NCBI RefSeq assembly: GCF_004331285.1
Contig: NZ_SJOH01000017.1
Span: 1 to 64,000 of the forward strand
DNA from: Acinetobacter sp. ANC 3781
Lineage (GTDB): Bacteria; Pseudomonadota; Gammaproteobacteria; Pseudomonadales; Moraxellaceae
Length of the DNA: 64,000 nucleotides
Direction: 5' to 3'
The translations under genes were made by a program, and so were the position numbers. Below, piece by piece: positions 1 to 10,123 of this stretch. The first letter of the stretch is position 1; the number at the start of each line of letters is the position of its first letter. Under the pieces are notes generated by a model. The model was not told the DNA's origin, did not search any database, and worked only from the letters and a program-made list of their open reading frames with translations.

Positions 1-258
1 TATACTGCTCAGGAATTAGATGTCGACTGGTGTTTCGCTGATCCCTATAGTGCATGGCAGCGAGGAACAAATGAAAATACCAATGGATTGATCAGACAAT
101 ATATTAGAAAAGGCAGTGACTTGAATGACTATACGGATGCATATATTGCAGAAATTACTCAACGATTGAATCATCGTCCAAGAAAAAGACTCGGCTTTAA
201 AAGTCCGAGTCAGGTATTATGGCAACAACATGGTGTTGCACTTCAAATGCTAATCTAA
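1..258 (+). CDS. IS30-family transposase, C-terminal part (cut by window edge)
   Basis: Frame 1 is open from the first base to a TAA at 256-258 and encodes 85 residues. The segment carries the end of the DDE integrase core of IS30-type transposases: DPYSAWQRGTNEN holds the region around the last acidic catalytic residue (E in GTNEN), followed by the family-typical NGLIRQY and RLNHRPRKRLGF motifs and a PSQVLW tail. The enzyme would cut and join the ends of its insertion sequence. The N-terminal half and left inverted repeat lie outside the window, so I cannot say whether the element is intact. No other transposase is seen in the window. Confidence 0.9.
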   Translation, partial: YTAQELDVDWCFADPYSAWQRGTNENTNGLIRQYIRKGSDLNDYTDAYIAEITQRLNHRPRKRLGFKSPSQVLWQQHGVALQMLI

Positions 259-564
259 GATGAATATAAGCATCCGGTGAACCCCAGTTTTTCTTACTTA
301 GCAATACCAGGATACTGTCCAATTTATTAGGCCTTAATATAAATAATTTTCTTATGACTCACTTCTTTAATTCAGTTTGCTTCTTCATGACTGCTGCTTT
401 TGCATTTTTCTTAGCTTAAGTCTCAAAATCATTTTCAGTCCGAAAATCGCTCTGAATTGATCTTGAGGAATGTAGAAAAGTAACATGGTGGGAGATAAGT
501 TGCAATTTCTTTGTTGATTTTAAAGAAAAAATTCTAATCCGTAATTCAGGGTTAATCTCCTATT
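259..564. other. Non-coding stretch between IS30 end and cfa
   Basis: About 300 bases without a supportable gene. The right inverted repeat of the IS30 element should lie within roughly the first 80 bases, but its partner end is not visible so it cannot be delimited. The rest is AT-rich with only broken short frames on either strand (for example a 15-20 codon lysine-rich frame on the minus strand near 360-420). It may be a decayed gene disrupted by the insertion. Confidence 0.4.
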
Positions 565-1710
565 CTAACGTGCAATTCGAACTTCACCTTCTATCCCCTT
601 TGGGCTGAATACGATTTGCCATAATTGTAATTCTCGTGCACGAAATGCTCCTGCACAGGCATTTAAGTAATAATTAAACATTCGCTTAAAGCGGATACTA
701 TAATTGGCTTCAATTTCTGGCCATGTTTGAATAAATCTTTCCGACCAAGCCCGAAGTGTTAAGTCATAGTCGGTACCAAAATTATGCCAATCTTCCATAA
801 TAAATTTGCCACTACTAAAATGAGCAATTTTTTCAATTGAGGGTATGTATCCATTGGGGAAAATATATTTACTTATCCAAGGATCAGTACTGATTCTTGT
901 TATATTAGAACCAATGGTGTGCAATAAAAACAATCCATCAGCATTCAAATTACGTTGTACGACTTGAAAATAGGTGTTGTAATTTTTTAACCCTACATGC
1001 TCAAACATGCCTATTGATGCAATACGATCGAAGCGATCATTTAAGTTGCGATAATCCATGAGCAAAATTTCAACATCGAGTCCTTTACATCGCTCAACTG
1101 CTAGTTTTTGTTGTTCTTTAGAAACGGTAATACCTGTAACCGAAACCTGATAATTTTTAGCTGCATACTCGGCTAACCCTCCCCAACCACAACCAATATC
1201 TAATAATCGCATACCGGGTTTCAAGTCAAGTTTACGACAGATTAAATCGAGTTTTTGTTGCTGGGCTTGGAAAAGATTATCGGTATTTTTCCAGTAGGCA
1301 CAGGAATATTGCATAGATGGATCAAGCATATGGGTAAAAAGATCATTGCCGAGATCGTAATGTTCTTCACCCACCTTCCATGCTCTTTTTTGAGTCTGTA
1401 AATTTCTAATTCGAGCAATCGCAATTCTGAGGATATCTTTTAAATTGTGCGGTAATTTTTCATCTAATTTGGCACGTAAAATTTTATAAAATAAAATATC
1501 CAACCTGTCGCAATCCCACCAGCCATCCATATAACTTTCACCCAGACCTAATGAGCCTTGCTGTAAGACACGGTTATAAAAATTATCATTATGTATGTGT
1601 ATGTCATAAGGCTGGTCACCATTAATATGAATACCCGCTTCATCCAATAATTTTACCAACATATCTCTTAGGCCATCGTTTTTATGCCCAACATAGATAT
1701 TCATATTCAC
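565..1710 (-). CDS. cfa: Cyclopropane-fatty-acyl-phospholipid synthase
   Basis: Transfers the methyl group of S-adenosylmethionine onto the cis double bond of membrane phospholipid acyl chains, forming cyclopropane fatty acids. It is a cytosolic, membrane-associated stress enzyme. The 381 residues match the roughly 382 of the E. coli enzyme. Visible are HYDLGNDLF (116-124), the family's MQYSCAYW motif with Cys137, the SAM-binding LLDIGCGWGG around residues 169-178, MFEHVG, and a C-terminal FKRMFNYYLNACAGAFRAR. The start is ATG with GGAGTG upstream. It stands alone, between an IS30 remnant and the cycA terminator. Similarity to the enterobacterial sequence looks high, and an insertion-sequence neighbour could hint at mobility, but that is inference. 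Confidence 0.95.
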   Translation of the reverse strand: MNMNIYVGHKNDGLRDMLVKLLDEAGIHINGDQPYDIHIHNDNFYNRVLQQGSLGLGESYMDGWWDCDRLDILFYKILRAKLDEKLPHNLKDILRIAIARIRNLQTQKRAWKVGEEHYDLGNDLFTHMLDPSMQYSCAYWKNTDNLFQAQQQKLDLICRKLDLKPGMRLLDIGCGWGGLAEYAAKNYQVSVTGITVSKEQQKLAVERCKGLDVEILLMDYRNLNDRFDRIASIGMFEHVGLKNYNTYFQVVQRNLNADGLFLLHTIGSNITRISTDPWISKYIFPNGYIPSIEKIAHFSSGKFIMEDWHNFGTDYDLTLRAWSERFIQTWPEIEANYSIRFKRMFNYYLNACAGAFRARELQLWQIVFSPKGIEGEVRIAR

Positions 1711-2113
1711 TCCTATTTATTCTATTTTTTTTGAGTTTTATTAAATAGTTATTTAATTCTAGATTGTTCAACCTCTTGTGAAGTTAATTCCACATATCAA
1801 ATCAAGCTTATTTTTTTAGCAGCAATTTATCAGCCATTTGAGAATCCGGACTTTGCGCTCTGAAGAGATTAGGTAATCATTGCAAAATTTTGGCTCTTAG
1901 ACTGTTTTTCTAATGTTAAGAGATGGGGTTTCTATTGTAAGTAATTTATTAAAAAAGGATTTTCTCATCAATAGAGTCAGCGTCTGCTGAATCAGCGACC
2001 TATTTTTTAATTTTGATCGGGTTTGGCTCTGGTTCGGCTTTTTTCAAGTTAATTTCTTGGCCGCGATTCGCGGTTAACTCAATTTTCAATCATTATTAAA
2101 AATGAGCCTCATA
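1711..2113. other. Intergenic region between cfa and the cycA terminator
   Basis: About 400 AT-rich bases with no clear gene; the cfa promoter must lie here. On the minus strand at 2000-2089 there is a 29-codon frame starting TTG, whose end reads as a basic, proline-rich tail (KKAEPEPNPIKIKK). It looks like the C-terminal tail of a lost or very short protein. No ribosome-binding site supports it. Confidence 0.35.
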
Positions 2114-2145
2114 AAAAAGAGAGTGGATAAAACCACTCTCTTTTT
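2114..2145 (-). terminator. Intrinsic terminator after cycA
   Basis: A 13-bp stem, 2114-2126 against 2133-2145 (GAGAGTGG/CCACTCTC core), with a 6-base loop and a T tract on the minus strand. It lies 19 bases past the cycA stop. Confidence 0.85.
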
Positions 2146-2163
2146 AATTGTCTGAATCAATAG

Positions 2164-3597
2164 TTACTGTATGTCTAAAGACTGAATACGCTTCTTCATC
2201 CGTGGTTTATATAGCAATTGATAAGTTACCCCAAGAATTATTAACCAAAGCGGACTAATCATTAGGGCTTTTAAAGTATCAGCCTCTAAACTCAAAATAA
2301 TTAAAGCAAACAGCATGAAAGCTAAAATAATATATGACATCCATATCCCACCCGGCATTTTGAAAGTCGATTTGGCATGCAATTCAGGACTACGTTTTCT
2401 ATAGCGAATGTAGCAGACCATGATCAGGCTCCAGATACTAATGAACAGGATTACGCATAATGAACTGGCCAAGGTAAACGCTTCAATAGTATTCGGTATG
2501 AAATACTGCAATGCTGCGCCCGCCATAATAAAGCAGCAAGAAAAAATAAGTCCTTTGGCTGGAACTGCACGTTTGGACAACTGGCTTAGAGTTTGCGGTG
2601 CCTGACCATCTTTGGCCAAACCAAACAACATCCGGCTGGTAGAGAAGACGCCACTATTCATGGAGGACATCACTGAAGATAAAACCACCAGATTCATAAT
2701 AATGGCAGAGGTTGGAATTCCAGCATGCAGGAATAAAGTCACAAATGGACTCTGATCTCCGGGAATCTGGTTCCATGGTGTAACTGACATCACTACAAAA
2801 AGGGACAGAACATAAAATAGAATAATTCGCGTCGGAATTGCATTAATTGCTTTAGGCAGATTCTTTTCAGGATCTTTAGTTTCCGCTGCCATGGTTCCAA
2901 TCAGCTCTACCCCGACAAAGGCAAATAGTGCAATCTGGAAGCCGGCTAAAAACCCGCTTGCGCCTTTCGGGAACATGCCACCATGTGACCAGACATGACT
3001 AAAGCTTGCTACAGCACCTTGCGGTGGCTGGAACTGCATGAACACCATATATCCGCCAATACCAATCAAGCCCAAAATGGCTAAAATTTTAATCAGCGCA
3101 AACCAGAATTCAATTTCACCAAACAGTTTTACGGTCAGCAAATTAATACCTAACACCAACAGTACACAGCCTGCACTGATGGCGGCCTGCCCCATAGGGG
3201 TAAAAGCTTCTCCAGCCGGCAGCCAAAAACCGAGATAATTGATAATGGCAGCCAAATCCGCAATACCAACTAACACCCAGCCCAGCCAATACGACCAGCC
3301 GATATAATAACCCGCAGCCGGGCCAATCAGATCATGCGCCATATCGATAAAGGATTTGTAATGCAGGTTGGAAAGCAAAATTTCACCTAATGCGCGCATC
3401 AGGAAAAAGAACATCGCACCAATAATCATGTAGATGATCAGAATAGACGGTCCAGCCAAGGAAATGGTTTTCCCGGAACCCATAAACAAACCTGTACCAA
3501 TGGCGCCACCAATGGCAATCAACTGTAGATGACGGTTGGAGAGTTTCCTTTGTAATTCATGCGGAGAGGATGAATCATCCAATTGATTCGTTTTCAT
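2164..3597 (-). CDS. cycA: D-serine/D-alanine/glycine:H+ symporter
   Basis: Inner-membrane APC-superfamily amino acid permease of 477 residues, expected to have 12 transmembrane helices. The N-terminal block (residues ~18-80) is near-identical to E. coli CycA: LIAIGGAIGTGLFMGSGK, then SLAGPS, then LLSN..YKSF. Further matches are TVKLFGEIEFWFALIK, GFQIALFAFVGVELIGT, AAETKDPEK and NSGVFSTSRMLFGLA. It closes the run dadA-alr-ridA-cycA on the same strand, which supports D-alanine/glycine as substrate. It sits 162 bases after ridA with a hairpin between them, so it may also have its own promoter. Followed by an intrinsic terminator. Confidence 0.92.
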   Translation of the reverse strand: MKTNQLDDSSSPHELQRKLSNRHLQLIAIGGAIGTGLFMGSGKTISLAGPSILIIYMIIGAMFFFLMRALGEILLSNLHYKSFIDMAHDLIGPAAGYYIGWSYWLGWVLVGIADLAAIINYLGFWLPAGEAFTPMGQAAISAGCVLLVLGINLLTVKLFGEIEFWFALIKILAILGLIGIGGYMVFMQFQPPQGAVASFSHVWSHGGMFPKGASGFLAGFQIALFAFVGVELIGTMAAETKDPEKNLPKAINAIPTRIILFYVLSLFVVMSVTPWNQIPGDQSPFVTLFLHAGIPTSAIIMNLVVLSSVMSSMNSGVFSTSRMLFGLAKDGQAPQTLSQLSKRAVPAKGLIFSCCFIMAGAALQYFIPNTIEAFTLASSLCVILFISIWSLIMVCYIRYRKRSPELHAKSTFKMPGGIWMSYIILAFMLFALIILSLEADTLKALMISPLWLIILGVTYQLLYKPRMKKRIQSLDIQ

Positions 3598-3639
3598 ATT
3601 TCAACATCCTTATAGCACTGTATAAATCAGGCATTCTGA

Positions 3640-3668
3640 ATTGAGTGAAAGCTTCCACTGCACTCAAT
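3640..3668. repeat. Perfect 8-bp stem-loop between ridA and cycA
   Basis: ATTGAGTG at 3640-3647 pairs with CACTCAAT at 3661-3668 across a 13-base loop. No T tract follows on the minus strand, so it is not a classical terminator. It could attenuate or stabilise part of the dad transcript. Confidence 0.5.
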
Positions 3669-3759
3669 CCTGCCTCTTGATAAATTTCTGCTTTAATCAA
3701 GACAGTTGCACTATTCCTTATCTGGTTGTGGGAGAGTATTAAAAAATAAAAGTTAAAAA

Positions 3760-4119
3760 TTACTTTTGCGCTGCGGTCACCGCAATTTCAATCAACCAAT
3801 CCGGATTCACCAGATTCGCCTGAATGGTGGCACGCGACGGCGCTACGCAGCTTTTTAGCCAATCGACCCACACTGTATTCATAGTTTTAAAATCTTCAAG
3901 GTTTTTTATGTAAATCTGCGCTGATAATAATCGTGACTTATCACTATTGGTCTGCGCCAACAAGCTGTCAATTGTGGCAAGAATATCCTGAGTTTGCAGT
4001 TCAATATCCTGTGCTGTGGTTTTTGGAACCTGCCCAGATAAATACACGACTTGATTAAAAATCGTGACTGCGCTCATGACTTCAGTACTGTTGATTTTTT
4101 GGATATCTGAATGTGACAT
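3760..4119 (-). CDS. RidA family enamine/imine deaminase
   Basis: RidA (YjgF/YER057c/UK114) proteins hydrolyse reactive enamines and imines, such as 2-aminoacrylate, that form from amino acids in the cytosol, releasing ammonia. This copy is 119 residues from the ATG at 4119, chosen over an upstream in-frame start at 4158 because AGGGA lies 8-9 bases before it. Family features: YLSGQVP near residue 40, the central helix, and the C-terminal SRATIQANLVNPDWLIEIA block containing the conserved arginine of the trimer-interface active site. It lies between alr and cycA in the D-alanine operon. Oxidation of D-alanine by DadA gives an imine, so a RidA here makes chemical sense. This is inference. Confidence 0.88.
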   Translation of the reverse strand: MSHSDIQKINSTEVMSAVTIFNQVVYLSGQVPKTTAQDIELQTQDILATIDSLLAQTNSDKSRLLSAQIYIKNLEDFKTMNTVWVDWLKSCVAPSRATIQANLVNPDWLIEIAVTAAQK

Positions 4120-4172
4120 ATTAATTTCCCTATTGTGAATAACTGGATCTTGAATCAATAAACTTTTAAATT

Positions 4173-5276
4173 CTAATGCTCAATTTCAAATTGAACCCGA
4201 GCCGTGACTGCACACATTAATTCGTAGCCCACCGTCCCTGAACTTGCTGCCACATCATCAATGGCTAAAACCGCACCTGTTGAGGAGGTCCCCCAAAGCA
4301 CGACTTCACTGCCAATTTCAGAATCGGGAATGTGGGTCAGATCAACTGCCAGCATATCCATACTGACCCGACCTAGCGTTTGGGTTCGAACTGAATTGAC
4401 CAGCACAGGCGTGCCGGTTTTCGATATGCGCTGATAACCATCGGCATAGCCACAGGCAACAATGCCAATCTTTAAGGGTTCGGTAGCAATAAAATGTGAA
4501 CCATAACCAATACTTTCACTGGCTTTGACTTCTTGCACAGCAATAATTTTACTTCGCAGGGACATGCTCGGTTGGAGCTGCCAGTCCTGAATGCTATGTG
4601 TAGGATAATCGGGGGAACTGCCGTAGAGCATAATGCCGCTGCGGATATAATCGGAATGTAGCTGTTGGGAATAACGCAGGATGGCGGCACTATTACTGAT
4701 CGAGCATTTTCCCGGTAAATCTTTGATGATTTCTTCAAAGATCTGCTGTTGATAGAGAATACCCGGCTCACCCAAGCGTTCACCATCCGCGTCGGAAAAA
4801 TGCGTCATATGCGTTACAGATTTTACACACCCAAGTTGCTTCAAACTGTGCCATGCCGCTTGATAGGCTTCAGGATTAAAGCCCAAGCGATTCATGCCAC
4901 TGTTCATTTTCAGAAACACATCAAACTTTGCGGAACCTTGAAACTGCTGCAACCAGTCTATTTGATACTGACTGTGGACGGTAAAACTGAGATTTAATTC
5001 GGCACAATCATGCAAATCCTGAGCATCAAACAGACCTTCGAGAAGCAAAATCTGACCCTGCCAACCCAGTCTGCGAATACGCTTTGCTTCCGCAATATCG
5101 AGTAAGGCGAAACCATCTGCCTGTTGAAAAGCATCGTAAACACGCTCGATGCCATGACCATAGGCATTGGCTTTGACCACGGCAAAAACCTGACTGTCAG
5201 GCATCATTTGACGTGCAACCGCTAAATTATGGCGTAATGCCGGCTGATGGATCACAGCAGTAATGGGACGTGACAT
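4173..5276 (-). CDS. dadX: Alanine racemase, catabolic type
   Basis: PLP-dependent racemase interconverting L- and D-alanine. It has 367 residues, normal for the family. The PLP lysine is Lys35 in AVVKANAYGHG and the second catalytic base is Tyr258 in SESIGYGSHF. The SRSGIMLYG-type motif (here IRSGIMLYG, ~211-219) and GRVSMDMLAVD complete the fold. It lies 32 bases downstream of dadA and upstream of ridA, as in dadA-dadX operons where the racemase feeds D-alanine to DadA. The catabolic role comes from this context. If it is the genome's only alanine racemase, it would also supply peptidoglycan D-alanine, and the symbol alr would be more fitting. Confidence 0.93.
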   Translation of the reverse strand: MSRPITAVIHQPALRHNLAVARQMMPDSQVFAVVKANAYGHGIERVYDAFQQADGFALLDIAEAKRIRRLGWQGQILLLEGLFDAQDLHDCAELNLSFTVHSQYQIDWLQQFQGSAKFDVFLKMNSGMNRLGFNPEAYQAAWHSLKQLGCVKSVTHMTHFSDADGERLGEPGILYQQQIFEEIIKDLPGKCSISNSAAILRYSQQLHSDYIRSGIMLYGSSPDYPTHSIQDWQLQPSMSLRSKIIAVQEVKASESIGYGSHFIATEPLKIGIVACGYADGYQRISKTGTPVLVNSVRTQTLGRVSMDMLAVDLTHIPDSEIGSEVVLWGTSSTGAVLAIDDVAASSGTVGYELMCAVTARVQFEIEH

Positions 5277-5308
5277 CTATTCATCCTTGAATATGGATTT
5301 GAGGTAAA

Positions 5309-6568
5309 TTAAGCCGCGCTCGGATAACGCTGAATCGATAAACCTTCGGTATTAATATCGGTTTTATGATTGAGTACTAAATCACTGATCAATTTGCCTG
5401 AACCACACGCCATGGTCCAACCCAAGGTGCCATGACCGGTATTTAAAAACAGGTTACTGAAACGGGTCGCACCAATAATTGGTGTGCTGTCCGGTGTCAT
5501 TGGACGTAAACCGGTCCAGAATGTCGCCTGTTGCATATCACCACCCGGGAATAAATCCTGAGTCACCATTTGCAAGGTTGCACGGCGATTTTCATTTAAG
5601 CCATGATTGTAGCCGCTGAGTTCTGCCATACCGCCGACACGAATACGCTCATCAAAACGGGTAATCGCAATTTTATAAGTTTCATCAAGTACCGTAGATT
5701 GCGGAGCAAAAGCCGGGTCTACAATTGGGATAGTGAGTGAATAGCCTTTCACTGGATAAACGGGTAAATCCAGATTCAGCGGTTTTAAGAAATCACGTGA
5801 ATAACTACCAAAAGCCAGTACATAACGATCTGCGGTGAGCACTTTTCCATCTACCACCACACCTTTGATTTCATCACCTTCGACCACCAGTTTTTCAACG
5901 CTCTGGTTAAATTTAAAATCGACACCCATATTTTTGGCAAGGTTGGCTAAGGCATTGGTAAACAGGTAACAATCCCCTGTTTCATCATTCGGCAAATGCA
6001 AGCCACCCACCAGTTTATCTTGGGCAAAGGCTAAGGCAGGCTCGACTTTAGCTAAATCTTCTTTAAGCAGTAATTCATAATCCACGCCGCATTCTTTCAG
6101 TACTTGAATATCACGCTGTACAGCTTCAAGTTGTGCTTCATTACGGAAGACTTGCAGAGTGCCTTTAGAACGGTTTTCATAGTGAATACCGGTGGCTTTA
6201 CGCAAGTCTCTTAAGCAGTCGCGACTATATTCGGCCACGCGTGTCATACGTTCTTTGTTAATCGCATAACTTTGCGGGTTACAGTTTTTCAGCATTTGCG
6301 CCATCCACTGCAACTGCCACATGCTGCCATCCATATTGATGGCGAGCGGTGCATGATGTTGAAACATCCATTTCACTGCTTTAAAGGGAATACCAGGTGC
6401 TGCCCATGGCGTTGAATAGCCGGGAGAGATTTGACCTGCATTACCAAAACTGGTTTCTTCTGCCGGGCCTGCCTGACGGTCTAACACAGTCACACTTGCA
6501 CCTTGCTGCGCGAGGTAATACGCACTTGCAACGCCAATAACACCACTACCCAATACAATTACGCGCAT
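5309..6568 (-). CDS. dadA: D-amino acid dehydrogenase, small (FAD) subunit
   Basis: Membrane-associated flavoenzyme that oxidises D-alanine and other D-amino acids to 2-oxo acids and ammonia, passing electrons to the quinone pool. It has 419 residues from the ATG at 6568, preferred over an in-frame start 21 bases upstream because GAGGGA sits at proper spacing. The N terminus is a Rossmann FAD motif ([15 protein letters not shown]). Other DadA signatures are [49 protein letters not shown] and the C-terminal [16 protein letters not shown]. It is the first gene of the leftward operon and faces the lrp-like regulator across 139 bases. Confidence 0.95.
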   Translation of the reverse strand: MRVIVLGSGVIGVASAYYLAQQGASVTVLDRQAGPAEETSFGNAGQISPGYSTPWAAPGIPFKAVKWMFQHHAPLAINMDGSMWQLQWMAQMLKNCNPQSYAINKERMTRVAEYSRDCLRDLRKATGIHYENRSKGTLQVFRNEAQLEAVQRDIQVLKECGVDYELLLKEDLAKVEPALAFAQDKLVGGLHLPNDETGDCYLFTNALANLAKNMGVDFKFNQSVEKLVVEGDEIKGVVVDGKVLTADRYVLAFGSYSRDFLKPLNLDLPVYPVKGYSLTIPIVDPAFAPQSTVLDETYKIAITRFDERIRVGGMAELSGYNHGLNENRRATLQMVTQDLFPGGDMQQATFWTGLRPMTPDSTPIIGATRFSNLFLNTGHGTLGWTMACGSGKLISDLVLNHKTDINTEGLSIQRYPSAA

Positions 6569-6597
6569 TTCAAATCCCTCGAGCAACATCTAGTTTA

Positions 6598-6661
6598 TTT
6601 ACCTAGTATATTTTCGGTTTAATAGTTTTTTTCACTGTTTTATTGACTATAATCTAGGTAA
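6598..6661. promoter_or_regulatory. Divergent dadA/lrp promoter region with inverted CTAGGTAA repeat
   Basis: TTACCTAG at 6599-6606 and CTAGGTAA at 6654-6661 are perfect inverted copies 47 bases apart. Reading rightward, TATAAT (6648-6653, a perfect -10 match) is followed directly by CTAGGTAA. Reading leftward, TATACT (complement of 6605-6610) overlaps the same CTAGGTAA. Each divergent promoter therefore appears to carry the element at its -10/start region. The -35 boxes are weak (T-rich). The layout suggests an operator for the adjacent Lrp-type regulator, but no binding evidence can be seen in sequence. Confidence 0.55.
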
Positions 6662-6707
6662 TTCGATGGATTTATCGTGAAAAAAATCTAAAAAAAGGAA
6701 AAAACTG

Positions 6708-7172
6708 ATGCGTAAATTAGACCGTACCGATCATCAGATTTTAGACATCTTGCAAACAGATGGACGGATTGCGATTAGCGAATTGGCGGCTCGGGTAAAT
6801 TTATCTACCACCCCCTGTTCAGAACGGGTGAAACGTTTAGAACGCGATGGCATTATCATGGGCTATTACGCACGTTTAAACCCGCAACTGGTCGATCGGA
6901 ATTTGCTGGTGTTTTTAGAAATCAAATTATCTGCCAAATCGGGAGATGTGTTTGATCAGGTGGCACGTGATTTAGTGGAAATTCCGGAAGTCTTAGAATG
7001 TCATCTTATTTCAGGCGAGTTTGATTATCTGGTCAAAGCACGACTCAAAGAAATGAGTGCCTATAGACGCTTGCTGGGTGACTTATTAAAAAAATTGCCT
7101 TCGTCTGCTTCCTCGCACAGTTATATCGTCATGGAAGAAGTCAAAGAAACTTTATATCTGGATCTGGGTTGA
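6708..7172 (+). CDS. Lrp/AsnC family transcriptional regulator of the dad operon
   Basis: A 154-residue Lrp-type regulator. An N-terminal winged helix-turn-helix (residues ~5-60: LDRTDHQILDILQTDGR, then ISELAARVNLSTTPCSERVKRL) precedes a RAM ligand-binding domain with VLECHLISGEFDYLVKA and a C-terminal YIVMEEVKETLYL. AAGGA precedes the ATG. In enterobacteria and Pseudomonas, Lrp or DadR controls dadAX in response to alanine and is often divergent from it, which matches here. Probable role: alanine-responsive activator/repressor of dadA-dadX-ridA-cycA and itself. It could instead be global Lrp, but position favours a local role. Confidence 0.9.
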   Translation: MRKLDRTDHQILDILQTDGRIAISELAARVNLSTTPCSERVKRLERDGIIMGYYARLNPQLVDRNLLVFLEIKLSAKSGDVFDQVARDLVEIPEVLECHLISGEFDYLVKARLKEMSAYRRLLGDLLKKLPSSASSHSYIVMEEVKETLYLDLG

Positions 7173-7204
7173 TTCAGTGAATGTTTATTTTAATTCTAGA
7201 AATT

Positions 7205-7228
7205 AAAAAGGATCAGCAGATCCTTTTT
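7205..7228 (+). terminator. Intrinsic terminator after the lrp-like gene
   Basis: AAAAAGGATC (7205-7214) pairs with GATCCTTTTT (7219-7228) around a 4-base loop. It lies 33 bases past the stop and could also serve the convergent HAD gene. Confidence 0.75.
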
Positions 7229-7264
7229 AGGGATTGAAAAATAAATTTTAATTTAGCGTTCAAG

Positions 7265-8781
<1,517 letters not shown>

Positions 8782-8795
8782 AAAACATGAATGAT

Positions 8796-8840
8796 AAACC
8801 TGATCATCAACTGCTTTATATCCTTGGAGATCAGGTTTTT
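8796..8840 (+). terminator. Possible terminator after thiD
   Basis: AAACCTGATC (8796-8805) pairs with GATCAGGTTT (8829-8838), followed by further Ts. The 23-base loop is long, so efficiency is uncertain. Confidence 0.55.
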
Positions 8841-8935
8841 TGTATTTACTTTTAGTGGCTAAACTCTGGATTTTATGAGGCCACTAAAAAATAAGACATG
8901 AATGAAATATGCTTTATGATGTTCATCATTTAAAA

Positions 8936-9271
8936 CTAGACTATAAGTTCTTTAATCTTGGTCGTTGATCCATTTTTTTTGACTGATTCTATGCCTTTCT
9001 CACGTGATTGCTCACTTGAATAAAATCGACTGCGTCCAATAATCTGATAATTCACAGCTTTTAAATTGAAATAAGGCTTACCATTTTTCGCTTCTAAGCG
9101 TTCGTAATGGCTGTCATTTACGCTATTTCTCCGAACTGATTCAATGCCTATATGTACGGAAGATTTTGCCTTATATAATTCACTGCTCAGAATCACTTCG
9201 CCATTTCCAGCTTTTAACACAAAGCGATATTGTCCATCATCTGTTTTATTAATCTCATACCATCCCGCCAT
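8936..9271 (-). CDS. YegP family protein (two DUF1508 repeats)
   Basis: A 111-residue protein with two tandem copies of the DUF1508 module, roughly residues 1-52 (GWYEINKTDDGQYRFVLKAG, then SVHIGIESVRRN) and 58-108 (RLEAKNGKPYFNLKA, then SREKGIESVKKNG). The repeats form a beta-rich dimer-like fold, as in E. coli YegP; the function of the family is not established. It lies alone between thiD and an isomerase gene and has no signal peptide. Confidence 0.88.
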   Translation of the reverse strand: MAGWYEINKTDDGQYRFVLKAGNGEVILSSELYKAKSSVHIGIESVRRNSVNDSHYERLEAKNGKPYFNLKAVNYQIIGRSRFYSSEQSREKGIESVKKNGSTTKIKELIV

Positions 9272-9519
9272 ATATAAACCTTTCTTATTATTTTTAAATT
9301 TATAGGGAAATTATAGTCTTAGTTCTAAAAAATATTATTGTTTTATAAAATATAAATAATTATTAGTTTTTAATAGGGTTATTTTGTAATCAAAAATGGT
9401 TATGGTTAGGTTCAATAAAAGTTCATTCTACACAACTAAATTTGGCTTAAATCTCTTAAATAAAAAAACAAAGATCAAGAGAATAAAGGAATATCTAATC
9501 TCTTGATCCCTACTCAGAT

Positions 9520-9879
9520 CTAGATAATTTTCTTGGAATAAGTGGCTTTCTGCATTTCTAAAATTTCCACACAAATCTGTAAGCTCACTTGGCTTTGTTT
9601 GGGTAAGTACTGCTCGAGTGTGGTTAATAACAATTGTGAAATTTCCTGTTGTAATTCCACACTGCGACCAGTCAATAAAGAAACTTTGGCATGTACATAA
9701 GCTTGTGAAGCATCTCCCGCACCAATCACATAATCGTGCTGGCAAATGGCACGACTTTTGACTTCATTCGCAGAACCTACATAGGCGCCATCTAAGAGAG
9801 CTTGATTTAAAGCCAGCAGGAGAGGCTTGGTTTCCAGGTTTTCAATATTGTCTGAATATTCAAGGTGGATATGGGGCAT
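9520..9879 (-). CDS. 5-carboxymethyl-2-hydroxymuconate delta-isomerase family protein
   Basis: A 119-residue member of the CHMI (HpaF-like) branch of the tautomerase superfamily. The N-terminal proline, exposed after Met removal, is the general base in this family (MPHIHLEYSDN). Further family signals are KSRAICQHDYVIG, AYVHAKVSLLTGRS and the QEISQLLLTTLEQYLP helix. In homoprotocatechuate degradation the enzyme isomerises the ring-cleavage product, but no hpa genes lie nearby, so the substrate here is open. The gene is monocistronic. Confidence 0.82.
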   Translation of the reverse strand: MPHIHLEYSDNIENLETKPLLLALNQALLDGAYVGSANEVKSRAICQHDYVIGAGDASQAYVHAKVSLLTGRSVELQQEISQLLLTTLEQYLPKQSQVSLQICVEILEMQKATYSKKII

Positions 9880-10074
9880 AATAAAAATTCTTTAAAATGA
9901 TTTCTAGTGTTATACCATGCCATTTTCTCAATCATAAAGGCAATCAATGTTTAATCAACAGTGCCGATGTTTATAAAAGAAATAATAAGAATAACTGCCG
10001 CCTTTTAATAAAACTAAATCTAAAAATATCTATCCACAAAAATAACGGTTCAAAAATTAATTCCAGCCTCATAA

Positions 10075-10104
10075 AAAAGCCCTAGCATTTCAGCTAGAGC
10101 TTTT
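10075..10104 (-). terminator. Terminator after yjdM
   Basis: AAAAGC.CTAGC (10075-10086) pairs with GCTAG.GCTTTT (10093-10104) with one mismatch. A T run follows on the minus strand, 20 bases beyond the yjdM stop. Confidence 0.7.
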
Positions 10105-10123
10105 AAATTTCTATCTGTGTGAA

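Noticed and set aside
9897..10085. Plus-strand 62-codon frame between the isomerase and yjdM
   Set aside because: No ribosome-binding site, Asn/Lys-rich composition typical of AT-rich non-coding DNA, and it runs into the yjdM terminator.
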